Below, in pieces: positions 7,139 through 15,022 of a stretch of DNA of 33,471 nucleotides. Source of the DNA: an uncultured Lachnospiraceae bacterium (GTDB taxonomy: Bacteria > Bacillota > Clostridia > Lachnospirales > Lachnospiraceae); contig CAMQTN010000031.1 in assembly GCA_947037115.1 (NCBI GenBank), positions 1 to 33,471 on the forward strand, in the 5' to 3' direction. Positions within the stretch are counted from its first letter, which is position 1; the number at the start of each line of letters is the position of its first letter. The notes under the pieces are model-generated. The model worked only from the letters and a program-made list of their open reading frames with translations, did no database searches and had not been told where the DNA came from. The position numbers were made by a program, and so were the translations under genes.

Positions 7139-7517
7139 GCCACTCAAGGTCTCCTCTGTCAAGAGATTTGATCAAAAGCTCTGCGGACGCCAGGTTGGTG
7201 GCCAGTGGGATATTATGCCTGTCACAGAGCATGACCACATTGTTAACATCCGGCTCATGGGATTTCGGGTAGAGCGGATCCCTGAGGAAAATCACCAGAT
7301 CGATCTGGTTGTGCTCAATCTGCGCACCGATCTGCTGTGCGCCGCCCAGATGCCCTGCCAGATACTTATGGATCGTCAGATTGGTTACTTCCTCAATCAG
7401 CCTCCCTGTCGTCCCGGTTGCATAAAGTTCGTTTTTACTTAAAATTCCACGATAAGCGATGCAGAAATTCTGCATCAGTTTTTTCTTTGCATCATGTGCG
7501 ATCAATGCGATATTCAT
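7122..7517 (-). CDS. mgsA: Methylglyoxal synthase
   Basis: Converts dihydroxyacetone phosphate to methylglyoxal and phosphate, a glycolytic bypass used when phosphate is limiting or sugar phosphates accumulate. The protein has 131 residues, near the standard length. Visible signatures: IALIAHDAKK at the N-terminus (H8), the phosphate-binding ATGTTG (33-38), GHLGGAQQIG (55-64) and FLRDPL (D80). I start at the ATG at 7517 (AGGGG nearby upstream) rather than the longer frame inside rodA; it overlaps the end of rodA by 26 bases, which suggests coupling. Its presence at the end of a cell-shape operon is conserved in several Clostridia as far as I recall, but no functional reason is evident in the sequence. 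An intergenic repeat begins at its stop codon. Confidence 0.95.
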   Translation of the reverse strand: MNIALIAHDAKKKLMQNFCIAYRGILSKNELYATGTTGRLIEEVTNLTIHKYLAGHLGGAQQIGAQIEHNQIDLVIFLRDPLYPKSHEPDVNNVVMLCDRHNIPLATNLASAELLIKSLDRGDLEWREMYK

Positions 7518-8637
7518 TTTTGCTAGCACCCCTGTCGTTTTTACATTGTAGTCGTACATTCAGTACAAAACCGATTCCGATGTACAGACTCACAAGTGAA
7601 GTGAGCCCGTAGCTTACAAAAGGAAGCGGGATTCCCGTGTTCGGGCTTGCCCCGGTAGCCACCGCAATATTCAGCATGCCCTGAAAGCCGACCAGCACCG
7701 CAACCCCCGCCGCAATGATTGTGCCGGCTAAATCTTTTGCCTTCCTAGCTACCATAATACATTCTATTGAGATGAAAATCAACAGCACAATTACACTGCA
7801 GCCACCGACAAAACCAAATTCTTCTCCGATTACCGCATAAATAAAGTCCGTCTCCGCCTCCGAGATAAAGTTGCCGTTCTTTACGGAGGTAATCTCGTTG
7901 GTGTTATAACCCTTGCCGTAGAGCATGCCGGAACCGATGGCTGTAATGGAATTGGTCTGCTGATAAGCTTCCGTGGTGGAATACTCGTCCGGATAGAGCC
8001 ATGCCAGAATGCGCCTCTGCTGGAAGCCCTCGATAATCTCCTGATCCGGCTGCAAAATCAGAGTCAGCGCGATGATAAAGGCCGGCACTGCCACGGAAAT
8101 CACTAAAATAACATATTTCCAGCTCAAGCCCCCCACAAACATCACCACACAAAAAAGAAGCACTACCATAATGCTGGTAGACATATCTGGCTGTTTGTAA
8201 ATCAGATAGATTGACGGCAGGAACAGACACACACAGCTCCCGACTATCTTAAGCGACCCCATCTCCTCCTTATGTTTCATGATAAACTGTGCATAAAATA
8301 AAATCAATAGTATTTTCGCTGTCTCTGAAGGCTGAAACTGTATGCCGAAAAGGTTCAGCCACCGCTGTGCGCCGCCCGCCTCAACGCCCACAACACGCAC
8401 CAGCCACAAAAGAACAATGTTAGCCGCATACATAATCCAGTAAAACCTGAGAATCACGGAATAATCAAACAGCGATATCACTAACATCAGGAAAAAACCC
8501 AGAACAGCCCCGGTAATCTGCCTTGACTGTAAAGATTCCCTGGCGCTGCCGATGGCCAGAACGCCGATGGTGGTGATTGCCACCACCAGAATGATCAGTT
8601 TAAAATCATAGTCCCTAATGTGATAGTGCTTCAGCAT
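7492..8637 (-). CDS. rodA: RodA, SEDS peptidoglycan glycosyltransferase
   Basis: Polytopic SEDS-family polymerase that builds glycan strands during elongation, together with a class B PBP (the gene at 10653) and MreBCD. About ten hydrophobic segments span the 381 residues. The C-terminal family signature appears as PNTGIPLPFVSYG, and GGAQRWLNLFGIQFQPSE is the conserved extracellular/inner loop with the WxxLG/QPSE signature. Start is the ATG at 8637 with GAGGA about 10 bases upstream. The family also includes FtsW and SpoVE; context with mreBCD and PBP2 favours RodA. It lies after minE, separated by 143 bases filled with repeats, and its last 26 bases overlap mgsA. Confidence 0.92.
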   Translation of the reverse strand: MLKHYHIRDYDFKLIILVVAITTIGVLAIGSARESLQSRQITGAVLGFFLMLVISLFDYSVILRFYWIMYAANIVLLWLVRVVGVEAGGAQRWLNLFGIQFQPSETAKILLILFYAQFIMKHKEEMGSLKIVGSCVCLFLPSIYLIYKQPDMSTSIMVVLLFCVVMFVGGLSWKYVILVISVAVPAFIIALTLILQPDQEIIEGFQQRRILAWLYPDEYSTTEAYQQTNSITAIGSGMLYGKGYNTNEITSVKNGNFISEAETDFIYAVIGEEFGFVGGCSVIVLLIFISIECIMVARKAKDLAGTIIAAGVAVLVGFQGMLNIAVATGASPNTGIPLPFVSYGLTSLVSLYIGIGFVLNVRLQCKNDRGASKNEYRIDRT

Positions 8638-8655
8638 CTCTTTTATCCTCTTCCG

Positions 8656-8727
8656 CCGGGTCTGCCAAATGCAGATCCCATGATCGAGCTTTGGTGTTTT
8701 TCGCGATCGAGCCTTGATGTTTTTCGG
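8656..8727 (-). repeat. Degenerate repeat copy with a 23-bp tandem in the rodA leader
   Basis: The plus strand carries CCGGGTCTGCCAAATGCAGAT (8656-8676), a diverged copy of the CTGCC/GGCAG hairpin unit, then two direct repeats with a 23-base period: GATCGAGCTTTGGTGTTTTT (from 8682) and GATCGAGCCTTGATGTTTTT (from 8705). Both contain the GATCGAGC stem arm of the neighbouring full copy. This looks like a partially duplicated and decayed unit of the same repeat family. Confidence 0.6.
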
Positions 8728-8733
8728 GTTTTT

Positions 8734-8783
8734 CCGAGTCTGCCAACGGCAGATCTCGTGATCGAGCTTTGCTCGATCGGTTA
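8734..8783 (-). repeat. Double-hairpin intergenic repeat, copy after minE
   Basis: Starting with the TAA stop of minE, the minus strand reads CCGATCGAGC-AAA-GCTCGATC, ACGAGAT, CTGCC-GTT-GGCAG, ACTCGG. It matches the copy after mgsA in order, spacing and orientation, with changes mainly in loops and one compensated pair in the first stem. It is not followed by a T-run, so a terminator role is not supported. Confidence 0.7.
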
Positions 8784-9044
8784 TTGTTTCAAATCCAGAA
8801 TCGGTATATTCGCGTAAAGCGTAGGATTTTTGATTCCGTGTCCCTTGCCGCTTGTCTGCGTGATCTGGATTTCCATACTCTTGGTATCGATCTTCATGTA
8901 CTTGGATATCACCTTGGCGATATCGTTTTTAATCATTTCCATCATTTCCTGGGAGCAGTTTACCCTGTCCGAAATAAGCAGTATCTTCAGCCGGTCTTTG
9001 GCTATCTCCCTGGAGCTTTTCCGTTTTAACAGATTTTTAAACAC
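8781..9044 (-). CDS. minE: Cell division topological specificity factor MinE
   Basis: Drives the pole-to-pole or membrane cycling of MinD by stimulating its ATPase, so that MinC inhibits Z-rings away from mid-cell. The 87-residue protein has the expected two parts: an N-terminal MinD-binding/membrane helix region (FKNLLKRKSSREIAKDRLKI, then LLISDRVN) and the C-terminal topological specificity domain (MEMIKNDIAKVISKYMKID, with EIQITQ). Start is a GTG at 9044 preceded by AGGGGGGAT. It follows minD by 11 bases. Having MinE rather than only DivIVA/MinJ is usual in many Clostridia. An intergenic repeat begins at the stop codon. Confidence 0.94.
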   Translation of the reverse strand: MFKNLLKRKSSREIAKDRLKILLISDRVNCSQEMMEMIKNDIAKVISKYMKIDTKSMEIQITQTSGKGHGIKNPTLYANIPILDLKQ

Positions 9045-9055
9045 ACTGATCCCCC

Positions 9056-9847
9056 CTAACCTTTATGGAAAATACCTGTCACCTTGGTCCAGAACGAAAC
9101 ATTCCTGTCAAAATCCATGAAAGGAACCTCCTCGCCCATCACACGGTAACAGATATTCTGGTATGCCTTCCCCGCCAGCGTATTGCTCCCCACAAGCGGT
9201 TCTCCCTGATTTGTGGCTATCACCACATTCTCATCGTCAGGCACCCTCCCGATCAGCGGCAGTGACAGAATATCCACCACATCCTCCGAGGACATCATGT
9301 CGCCGCGCCTGATCATATCCTGTCTGATTCGGTTGATGATCAGATCTATCCTGTGTATCTCATTGGCCTCCAGAAGACCGATGATCCTGTCCGCATCCCG
9401 GATGGCCGAAACCTCCGGCGTCGTCACCACAAGCGCCCTGTCTGCGCCCGCAATGGCATTCTGAAATCCCTGTTCGATACCGGCAGGACAATCCAGAATG
9501 ATATAGTCAAACTGATCCCTCAGATGACTGATCATGCGCACCATCTGAGAGGGATTCACCGCGCTCTTATCCTTTGTCTGTGCTGAAGGCAGAAGAAACA
9601 GGGTCGGATAACGCTTGTCCCGTATGATCGCCTGCTTGATGCGGCAGTTTCCCTCCACCACATCCACCAGATTGTATACAATCCGGTTCTCCAGCCCCAT
9701 CACCACATCGAGATTGCGAAGGCCGATATCCGTATCAATCAGAATGACCTTCTTCCCCATGGCTGCCAGACCTGTTCCAACGTTTGCAGAGGTGGTGGTC
9801 TTTCCCACCCCGCCTTTCCCTGACGTGACGACAATCACTTCACTCAT
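9056..9847 (-). CDS. minD: Septum site-determining ATPase MinD
   Basis: Membrane-cycling ParA/MinD-type ATPase that recruits MinC and responds to MinE. The deviant Walker A motif SGKGGVGKTTT is at residues 9-19; the switch and Walker B regions are seen as DTDIGLRNLDVVMGLENR and DYIILDCPAGIE; the C-terminus (SFWTKVTGIFHKG) is an amphipathic membrane-targeting helix. 263 residues is standard. GGAGG lies 7 bases before the ATG at 9847, so the longer frame upstream (which reads through a hairpin-rich spacer) is rejected. Order minC-minD-minE is the classical one. Confidence 0.97.
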   Translation of the reverse strand: MSEVIVVTSGKGGVGKTTTSANVGTGLAAMGKKVILIDTDIGLRNLDVVMGLENRIVYNLVDVVEGNCRIKQAIIRDKRYPTLFLLPSAQTKDKSAVNPSQMVRMISHLRDQFDYIILDCPAGIEQGFQNAIAGADRALVVTTPEVSAIRDADRIIGLLEANEIHRIDLIINRIRQDMIRRGDMMSSEDVVDILSLPLIGRVPDDENVVIATNQGEPLVGSNTLAGKAYQNICYRVMGEEVPFMDFDRNVSFWTKVTGIFHKG

Positions 9848-9890
9848 AGCAAGTCCTCCATTACATGAATTGTTATCGTCCCCTGATCTC

Positions 9891-9937
9891 GGAGATAATT
9901 CCAAAGGAATTTTCTCCTGAGCACTGCCTGCGCAGGC
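9891..9937. repeat. Hairpins in the minC-minD spacer
   Basis: GGAGATAATTCC (9891-9902) pairs with GGAATTTTCTCC (9906-9917) with one mismatch around an AAA loop, and a perfect palindrome GCCTGCGCAGGC lies at 9926-9937. No T-run follows, so this is probably not a terminator. It sits just upstream of the minD ribosome site within a 100-base spacer in an otherwise compact operon and could set the relative amounts of MinC and MinD. Confidence 0.5.
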
Positions 9938-9947
9938 TCGGCCCACC

Positions 9948-10628
9948 TTAGAAAGGTAAGTCGCTCAGTAATTCTTTGGTAATCGGCTCAATCTTAACTC
10001 TGGCGTCGTTCACAAAAGCAATTTTAGGCTGAATTTTCGGTTTAATCGACCATTTGCTCTGTTTCTCTGATGTTTTATATTTGAAGTCGCCTATCTTTAA
10101 CTTCTCAGGCGACATTTCAAGCGCCACCACAAAGTGTCCCTCCTCGCCGTTCCCGCCGGCGTAGGCCTGTCCGTAGAGGCCGCCCAGCACCACAATATCC
10201 TTGCTGGATATGATGCAGGCGCCGGGATACACATCCCCCAGCACGATGATGCTGTTTTCCGTCTCCAGAATCTGGCCGTCTTTCAGGGTTCCCTTGTAGA
10301 ACTGCCCCGCGTTCTCCAGCACCTCCTGATGGAAGGAAAACTGCTGCAAAGCCCTCATAAAATTGCGGTCTGTCTCTTTGTCTTTCCCTATGATACAGAC
10401 GATATTCAGCTTGGAATTGGCTGTAATCGTATCCACAATCTGCCGTTCCTCCAGCTCGGAGAGCTCCCTTCCCTCAAAAGAAAGCACCATGCTCGCGTCC
10501 TTAAAGAAATTGGCGGATTCACTGAACTTCATGGCAATTTCCTCCAAAAGCCGGGAGAAGGGAATGTCACTGTCCAAAAAGATGGTAAGCCCATGTGGAA
10601 AACTTTTTATAATGACTGCGTTTTTCAT
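9948..10628 (-). CDS. minC: Septum site-determining protein MinC
   Basis: FtsZ assembly inhibitor recruited to the membrane by MinD. The N-terminal domain (about residues 1-95) starts with KNAVIIKSFPHGLTIFLD; a linker follows and the C-terminal right-handed beta-helix begins at GQILETENSIIVLGDVYPGACI, with the conserved VVLGGLYGQAYAG turn. At 226 residues it is of normal size. The ATG at 10628 has AGAGG seven bases upstream and is preferred over the GTG two codons earlier. The C-terminal tail after the beta-helix (about 35 residues, KWSIKPKIQPKIAFVNDA onward) is somewhat divergent from proteobacterial MinC. It follows PBP2 by 24 bases in the same operon. Confidence 0.93.
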   Translation of the reverse strand: MKNAVIIKSFPHGLTIFLDSDIPFSRLLEEIAMKFSESANFFKDASMVLSFEGRELSELEERQIVDTITANSKLNIVCIIGKDKETDRNFMRALQQFSFHQEVLENAGQFYKGTLKDGQILETENSIIVLGDVYPGACIISSKDIVVLGGLYGQAYAGGNGEEGHFVVALEMSPEKLKIGDFKYKTSEKQSKWSIKPKIQPKIAFVNDARVKIEPITKELLSDLPF

Positions 10629-10652
10629 ACTCACACCTCTATCCTCACACCG

Positions 10653-13526
10653 TCAGTCGGCATTGATTGCGCCGCCGGCCAGAGTTCCGGCCGTACCGGT
10701 GATAATTTCATTTTCGTCTTTCAGCCCATAATAATACTCGTATACGTCCTTGGCTATCTGGGCCGCATAGTCGGATGTATAGCCGTTCGCCACACGCACC
10801 GTCACTGAGATCTCCGGCGATTCGTAGGGGGCGTAACTGATAAACAGCGCGTGGTTCGGACGGTTCCTGTTTTCCTGCGCGGTACCAGTCTTTCCTGCCA
10901 CGTTCACTTCCAGATCCTCAAAATAGCTCTTGCCCTCCACCACTCTTCGCATACCGGTATGGATCGCATCCCAGTAGGCCTGGTCCATGTCAATCCGGTT
11001 TCTCACAGCGGCACTGTTGTCCCGGATCATCTCGCCCCCCTGGTCTTCCACCTTATCCACCAGAGTTAAATTATAACATGTCCCGCTGTTGGCAACGGTT
11101 GTAACGTATCGCGCAAGCCCGGCTGTGGTATAGTTGTTTGTACCATGTCCGATGGCAGAACGGACCGTGTCAAGGTCGGAGACGTCCGGCGCGTACTCCT
11201 CGATCTCCACGCCGGAGGTTTCTGATAAACCGTACATATCCGCATACTTGGCCAGTTTCTGCAAACCTACGCTGTCGTTGTAGGTATCCCCCACAATGCT
11301 CATGCGGTATCCGATCTCATAGAAATACCAGTTGCAGGAATGCTGGATGCCGCCTGTCACATTTAAGGGCCCGTGGCCGCTGGAATACCAGCATCTTGGC
11401 GGCTGCGCAATCTTATCAAAAAGCCCCACACAGTTTATGGTTTCCGTGAGCGTAACTACCCCCTCCATAAGACCTGCTGTGGCGGATACCGGCTTAAACG
11501 TGGAACCCGGCGCCGTGCGCTGCTGAGTGGCATAATTTAACATGGGGTAAGACAAATCATTCCTCAGGCTTGCAAAATACGCCGCATCCACACCGTTTGC
11601 CATCCGGTTGTTGTCGTAACTCGGGTAGGAGGCAAGAGCCAGCACGTCTCCCGTGTTCACATCGGTGACCACGATGGACCCGGAATAGGGATCAAGCGCC
11701 AGCTGCGAGGGCGTGAGTTCCAGATTCTCAATGCGTTTCCTGATAAAAGTATAGGGTGTCACTGACCCCGCCTTCAACTGGTCAATCTCCTCCTGCGGCG
11801 GATCCACAATATCCTGCTCCAGAAGAAGTTCGCAGATCTGCCTGCCTGTTAGTTCATCATTCATGATCATGTAATGGTAAATCCTTTTGTCAAAATCCAC
11901 ATCATGATCCAATATCCCAAAGATATACTCTAAGATTTTATTGTAGATCTCCACGGAGTCCGAGTAGCGGGAATCGATATCCAGCTTTGCCACGTTGATC
12001 CAGTTTTGTGCAATGGCATAGTTCAGATATTCGTTTAAGCTGATGACCTCGTCCCTCGTCCACGCGATGTAGGTCTCGTCGTTCTTGTCGACCACGTCCT
12101 CCATAAGGATATTCCTGTCATAGAGTGTGGCAGCCACATAGCTCTCATAGACCTGATACTCCTCCGTCAGCAGCTCATAAGGCGAGCAGCTCACCGTCAG
12201 TTCATCCTGCAATGTGGCAAAAACACGGGCCTTTTTGTCCAGATAAGCCGCCTGCACAGCCTTTTCCGTCTCTCCCGCATATTCGGAGGTAAAGTGGGCG
12301 GTATCGATCACATTGTTGTTGATACAGGCGTAATACACATCATAGATGGGGATTGGGATATCCCCGCCACTGCCTCCTTCCGGAGGTGTATATTCCCTGA
12401 TGTTCTGTATCTTCGCCAGAAGAATGCTGGCAAGTTTTGACTCCAGAATATGATAACACGCCTTCTGCAGCCCGGTATCCAGGGTCAGGGTAATGTCGTT
12501 TCCCGCCGCCGGTTCCACCCGGTCGCTGGTCTCCACCACTTTACCCATATTATCCACATAGACAGTTTCGGAGCCCTTCTTCCCCTGCAGTTCCATTTCC
12601 ATGGATGCCTCGATGCCTGATTTTCCTACGGTATCGTTCAAGTCGTAAGTCGGGTCTTCGGCCTGCAGTTCCTGCAGTTCCTCCTGATCCACCCGGCCCG
12701 TATAGCCAATCACCTGTGAAAAATAAATGCTCTCATTATACTTTCTGACAGTCCCCTCCGCAATGGATACCCCGTCCAGACTGTCTTCATTTTCCATGAT
12801 AACGGCCACCGTCTCCTGGGAAACATTCTCGGCCACCGTCGTCGCGATGTAACGCTGATAACTGTTGGCGCTCATGGCATAGCGGATCGTGATAATTTTC
12901 AGCACTTCCTCTTTGGAGAAGCCAAGCCCCTCCACAAAACTTGAAGAATCCTCGTCATCTGTATAGTCACCGATGCCGTAGCGGCTTGTCCCGCACAGAT
13001 ATTTGACCACTTCGTCGGGCGTCGCCGTCTTCTCACGTTCTTTCAGATCATCTATGGATGCATATCCGTAAACATCCGCCAGAAAACGCAGAAGCTGTGT
13101 ACCTTCCACCGTGTACGCATACTCGCCGTTTTTGTTGATCTCAATGCGGAAATCACTGATCACATGGTCACCGTGGTCCTCTATCATGACAATCAGCCTG
13201 CGGATCGTGTCATTCAGGTTTGCGTTCTTCTTCCGCCCCGACTCGTACACATCCTCGATGGTGACCGAATAGGCCAGCTCATTGTATGCCAGAAGGTATC
13301 CGTTCCTGTCAAGAATATTACCTCTGGTCGCAGGAAGGGTTCTCTCCTTTGTGATTTTCAGCTGGAAGTTGTTGTAATACTCCTCCCCGTCCACGATCTG
13401 CAGCTGAAAGATCCGGGAAATGAGAAACCCGCCCATGCAGAGAATCACAATCATCAGGACAAGCAGACGTGAGGTGACCATATTCATAAAGTTTTCTTTA
13501 AATTGCTCTAACAGTTCCTCAAACAA
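10653..13526 (-). CDS. Class B penicillin-binding protein 2 (elongation transpeptidase)
   Basis: Cross-links new peptidoglycan with RodA during elongation. One N-terminal transmembrane helix (about residues 20-41) anchors it; the pedestal/dimerisation domain begins at ERTLPATRGNILDRNG. The transpeptidase motifs are STFK (S675), SCN (730-732) and KTG (879-881). At 957 residues it is much longer than the usual 580-700: a segment of about 245 residues (365-612) is inserted between the LTLDTGLQKA element and the SIVVTDVNTGDVLALASYP strand, with no family I recognise. Start is a TTG at 13526 overlapping the mreD stop by 8 bases (AAGGAG 11 bases upstream); an internal ATG at residue 14 is a weaker alternative. 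Placement after mreBCD and before minCDE-rodA fits PBP2/MrdA; SpoVD or PBP3-like paralogues are less likely because PASTA domains are absent. Confidence 0.92.
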   Translation of the reverse strand: MFEELLEQFKENFMNMVTSRLLVLMIVILCMGGFLISRIFQLQIVDGEEYYNNFQLKITKERTLPATRGNILDRNGYLLAYNELAYSVTIEDVYESGRKKNANLNDTIRRLIVMIEDHGDHVISDFRIEINKNGEYAYTVEGTQLLRFLADVYGYASIDDLKEREKTATPDEVVKYLCGTSRYGIGDYTDDEDSSSFVEGLGFSKEEVLKIITIRYAMSANSYQRYIATTVAENVSQETVAVIMENEDSLDGVSIAEGTVRKYNESIYFSQVIGYTGRVDQEELQELQAEDPTYDLNDTVGKSGIEASMEMELQGKKGSETVYVDNMGKVVETSDRVEPAAGNDITLTLDTGLQKACYHILESKLASILLAKIQNIREYTPPEGGSGGDIPIPIYDVYYACINNNVIDTAHFTSEYAGETEKAVQAAYLDKKARVFATLQDELTVSCSPYELLTEEYQVYESYVAATLYDRNILMEDVVDKNDETYIAWTRDEVISLNEYLNYAIAQNWINVAKLDIDSRYSDSVEIYNKILEYIFGILDHDVDFDKRIYHYMIMNDELTGRQICELLLEQDIVDPPQEEIDQLKAGSVTPYTFIRKRIENLELTPSQLALDPYSGSIVVTDVNTGDVLALASYPSYDNNRMANGVDAAYFASLRNDLSYPMLNYATQQRTAPGSTFKPVSATAGLMEGVVTLTETINCVGLFDKIAQPPRCWYSSGHGPLNVTGGIQHSCNWYFYEIGYRMSIVGDTYNDSVGLQKLAKYADMYGLSETSGVEIEEYAPDVSDLDTVRSAIGHGTNNYTTAGLARYVTTVANSGTCYNLTLVDKVEDQGGEMIRDNSAAVRNRIDMDQAYWDAIHTGMRRVVEGKSYFEDLEVNVAGKTGTAQENRNRPNHALFISYAPYESPEISVTVRVANGYTSDYAAQIAKDVYEYYYGLKDENEIITGTAGTLAGGAINAD

Positions 13527-14037
13527 ACTTCTTTCCGCTCCTTAGTTCACTGCGCTCAAGCCCCGTATTGATCCAGAGAATGAGCGGATACAAAAGCAGG
13601 GTAACCGCGATGGTATACACAATTTCCGGTAAAATAATGTGCAGGAAGTAGTATGTAAACTCAAAACGCCCCCGCAGAAGAAATAAAATGACATAACAGC
13701 CGATCCCATAGAGAAAATCGCTGCATAAAATCAGGGCCACCGGCAGCTTGATGTCCTGCGGATAAAATATCGCCGCAAACTTGCCGTTCATATAGCCGAT
13801 GTACATGTATAAAAGCGCATAAAAACCGATCACACTGGCAAAGAAAATGTCCACCAGAAGGCCGCAGAAGAAACCGATCAGAAGCCCGGTCTTCTCCCCC
13901 CGCATAAAGCCGAAGGAGGCCGTCAGCACAATCAGAAGATTGGGGACAATGCCGCCGAAGGACAGCGCGCGAAACACCGTGCACTGCAGCAGGAAACATA
14001 TGAAAATCAATAATGCCGTGATAAGAACACGCTTCAT
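13519..14037 (-). CDS. mreD: Rod shape-determining protein MreD
   Basis: Polytopic membrane partner of MreC in the elongasome. The 172 residues are almost entirely hydrophobic with about five helices, starting MKRVLITALLIFICFLLQ and containing the GEKTGLLIGFFCGLLVDIFF segment typical of the family. GAGAGGATG seven bases before the ATG at 14037 sets the start. The gene overlaps PBP2 by 8 bases and follows mreC after a 115-base spacer that contains strong hairpins. Family call rests on the hydrophobic profile plus operon position. Confidence 0.9.
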   Translation of the reverse strand: MKRVLITALLIFICFLLQCTVFRALSFGGIVPNLLIVLTASFGFMRGEKTGLLIGFFCGLLVDIFFASVIGFYALLYMYIGYMNGKFAAIFYPQDIKLPVALILCSDFLYGIGCYVILFLLRGRFEFTYYFLHIILPEIVYTIAVTLLLYPLILWINTGLERSELRSGKKFV

Positions 14038-14056
14038 AAAACATCCTCTCTGTACA

Positions 14057-14082
14057 GAGAATGCCTGCATTTTGGCATTCTC
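14057..14082. repeat. Hairpin upstream of mreD
   Basis: GAGAATGCC (14057-14065) pairs with GGCATTCTC (14074-14082) around an 8-base loop. The stem is nearly the same as that at 4057-4076 before yggS, and both lie shortly upstream of a ribosome site. A further imperfect pairing, AGTCCTTCT with AGAAGTACT on the minus strand, lies beside it in the mreC-mreD spacer. No T-run, so not a standard terminator. Confidence 0.5.
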
Positions 14083-14152
14083 CCGCGTGAGATTTAGTAC
14101 TTCTTAGCGAAACTGCCTCTGCTGCTGGGTTTTAGAAGGACTTCCCACGCTG

Positions 14153-15022
14153 TTAATCCGGAATCGTCTGTTTCAGCTCCATGATCACCAGAACCTCCTC
14201 CAGATGTTCAAAGTCCACAGCCGGCGTTATGTAGCCGGATTTGGTCAGGTTGTTGGCATCCGGAGCAATGGTATTGATATAGCCGATCAGAATACCCGGC
14301 AGATACTTGTCACTGATATCGGAGGTAACCACCTTGTCTCCCTCCACCACCACGTCCCCGCTGTCAACCAGCTGCTCAAACTCAATGACGCCGGAAGCGT
14401 AAAGTTTGAGGTTGCCGGAGACGATCATGCGGTCTGCACTGGAAAGCACCATGGCGCTCACGTTTGAATCATCCGCGATGATAGACTTTACTTTCGCCCA
14501 GTTTGGCCCAACGTCAACCACCCGGCCCACAAGCCCGCTCCCCGCCATCACATTCATGTCAACGGCGATACCGTCGCTGGCGCCCTTGTTGATCACAAAA
14601 GAGTAGAACCAGTTGCCGGAATCCCTTGCGATGATGCGGGCGCCCGTCTTTTCGTACTCATCGTACTGGGCGTCCAGACTGTACAGCTCCCGCAGGTTTG
14701 TCAGTTCATAGCGGTCCTGTTGAAGCCTTGTATTTTCGATGGTCAGCTCATCCACCTTCTGTCTCAGCTGTTCGTTCTGTTCAAGAAGCTCCCTGATCTG
14801 CACAAGTTCCTCTGATCTGCCGGACAGCCAGCTTCCCACCACGCTGATCCCCTCCTCAAAGGGAATCACAATATAGCCTGCCACGGCCGAGAGCGGCCCG
14901 CTGAACACCTTCGTATTGAGAGTGAGCAGAACCATAGCCGTGCAGAGGATTGTTAAAATAAAAAGGAGATATTTACCGGGTAGCGTAAATTTCTCTCCTT
15001 TTTTCTTTACGATTGGACTCAT
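14153..15022 (-). CDS. mreC: Rod shape-determining protein MreC
   Basis: Bitopic membrane protein that links MreB/MreD to PBP2 and activates it. After a basic cytoplasmic tail (MSPIVKKKGEKF) there is one transmembrane helix (about residues 18-36), a coiled coil (about 70-108, with the heptad-like LLEQNEQLRQKVDELTIENT), then the beta-barrel domain containing NKGASDGIAVDMNVM and GLVGRVVDVGPNWAKV, both characteristic of MreC. 289 residues is standard. The ATG overlaps the stop of the upstream MreB gene (ATGA), with AAGGA upstream, so coupling is likely. Confident call. Confidence 0.96.
   Translation of the reverse strand: MSPIVKKKGEKFTLPGKYLLFILTILCTAMVLLTLNTKVFSGPLSAVAGYIVIPFEEGISVVGSWLSGRSEELVQIRELLEQNEQLRQKVDELTIENTRLQQDRYELTNLRELYSLDAQYDEYEKTGARIIARDSGNWFYSFVINKGASDGIAVDMNVMAGSGLVGRVVDVGPNWAKVKSIIADDSNVSAMVLSSADRMIVSGNLKLYASGVIEFEQLVDSGDVVVEGDKVVTSDISDKYLPGILIGYINTIAPDANNLTKSGYITPAVDFEHLEEVLVIMELKQTIPD

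Noticed and set aside
8734..8783. The repeat after minE as an intrinsic terminator
   Set aside because: The stems are followed by A-rich, not T-rich, sequence in the transcript direction.
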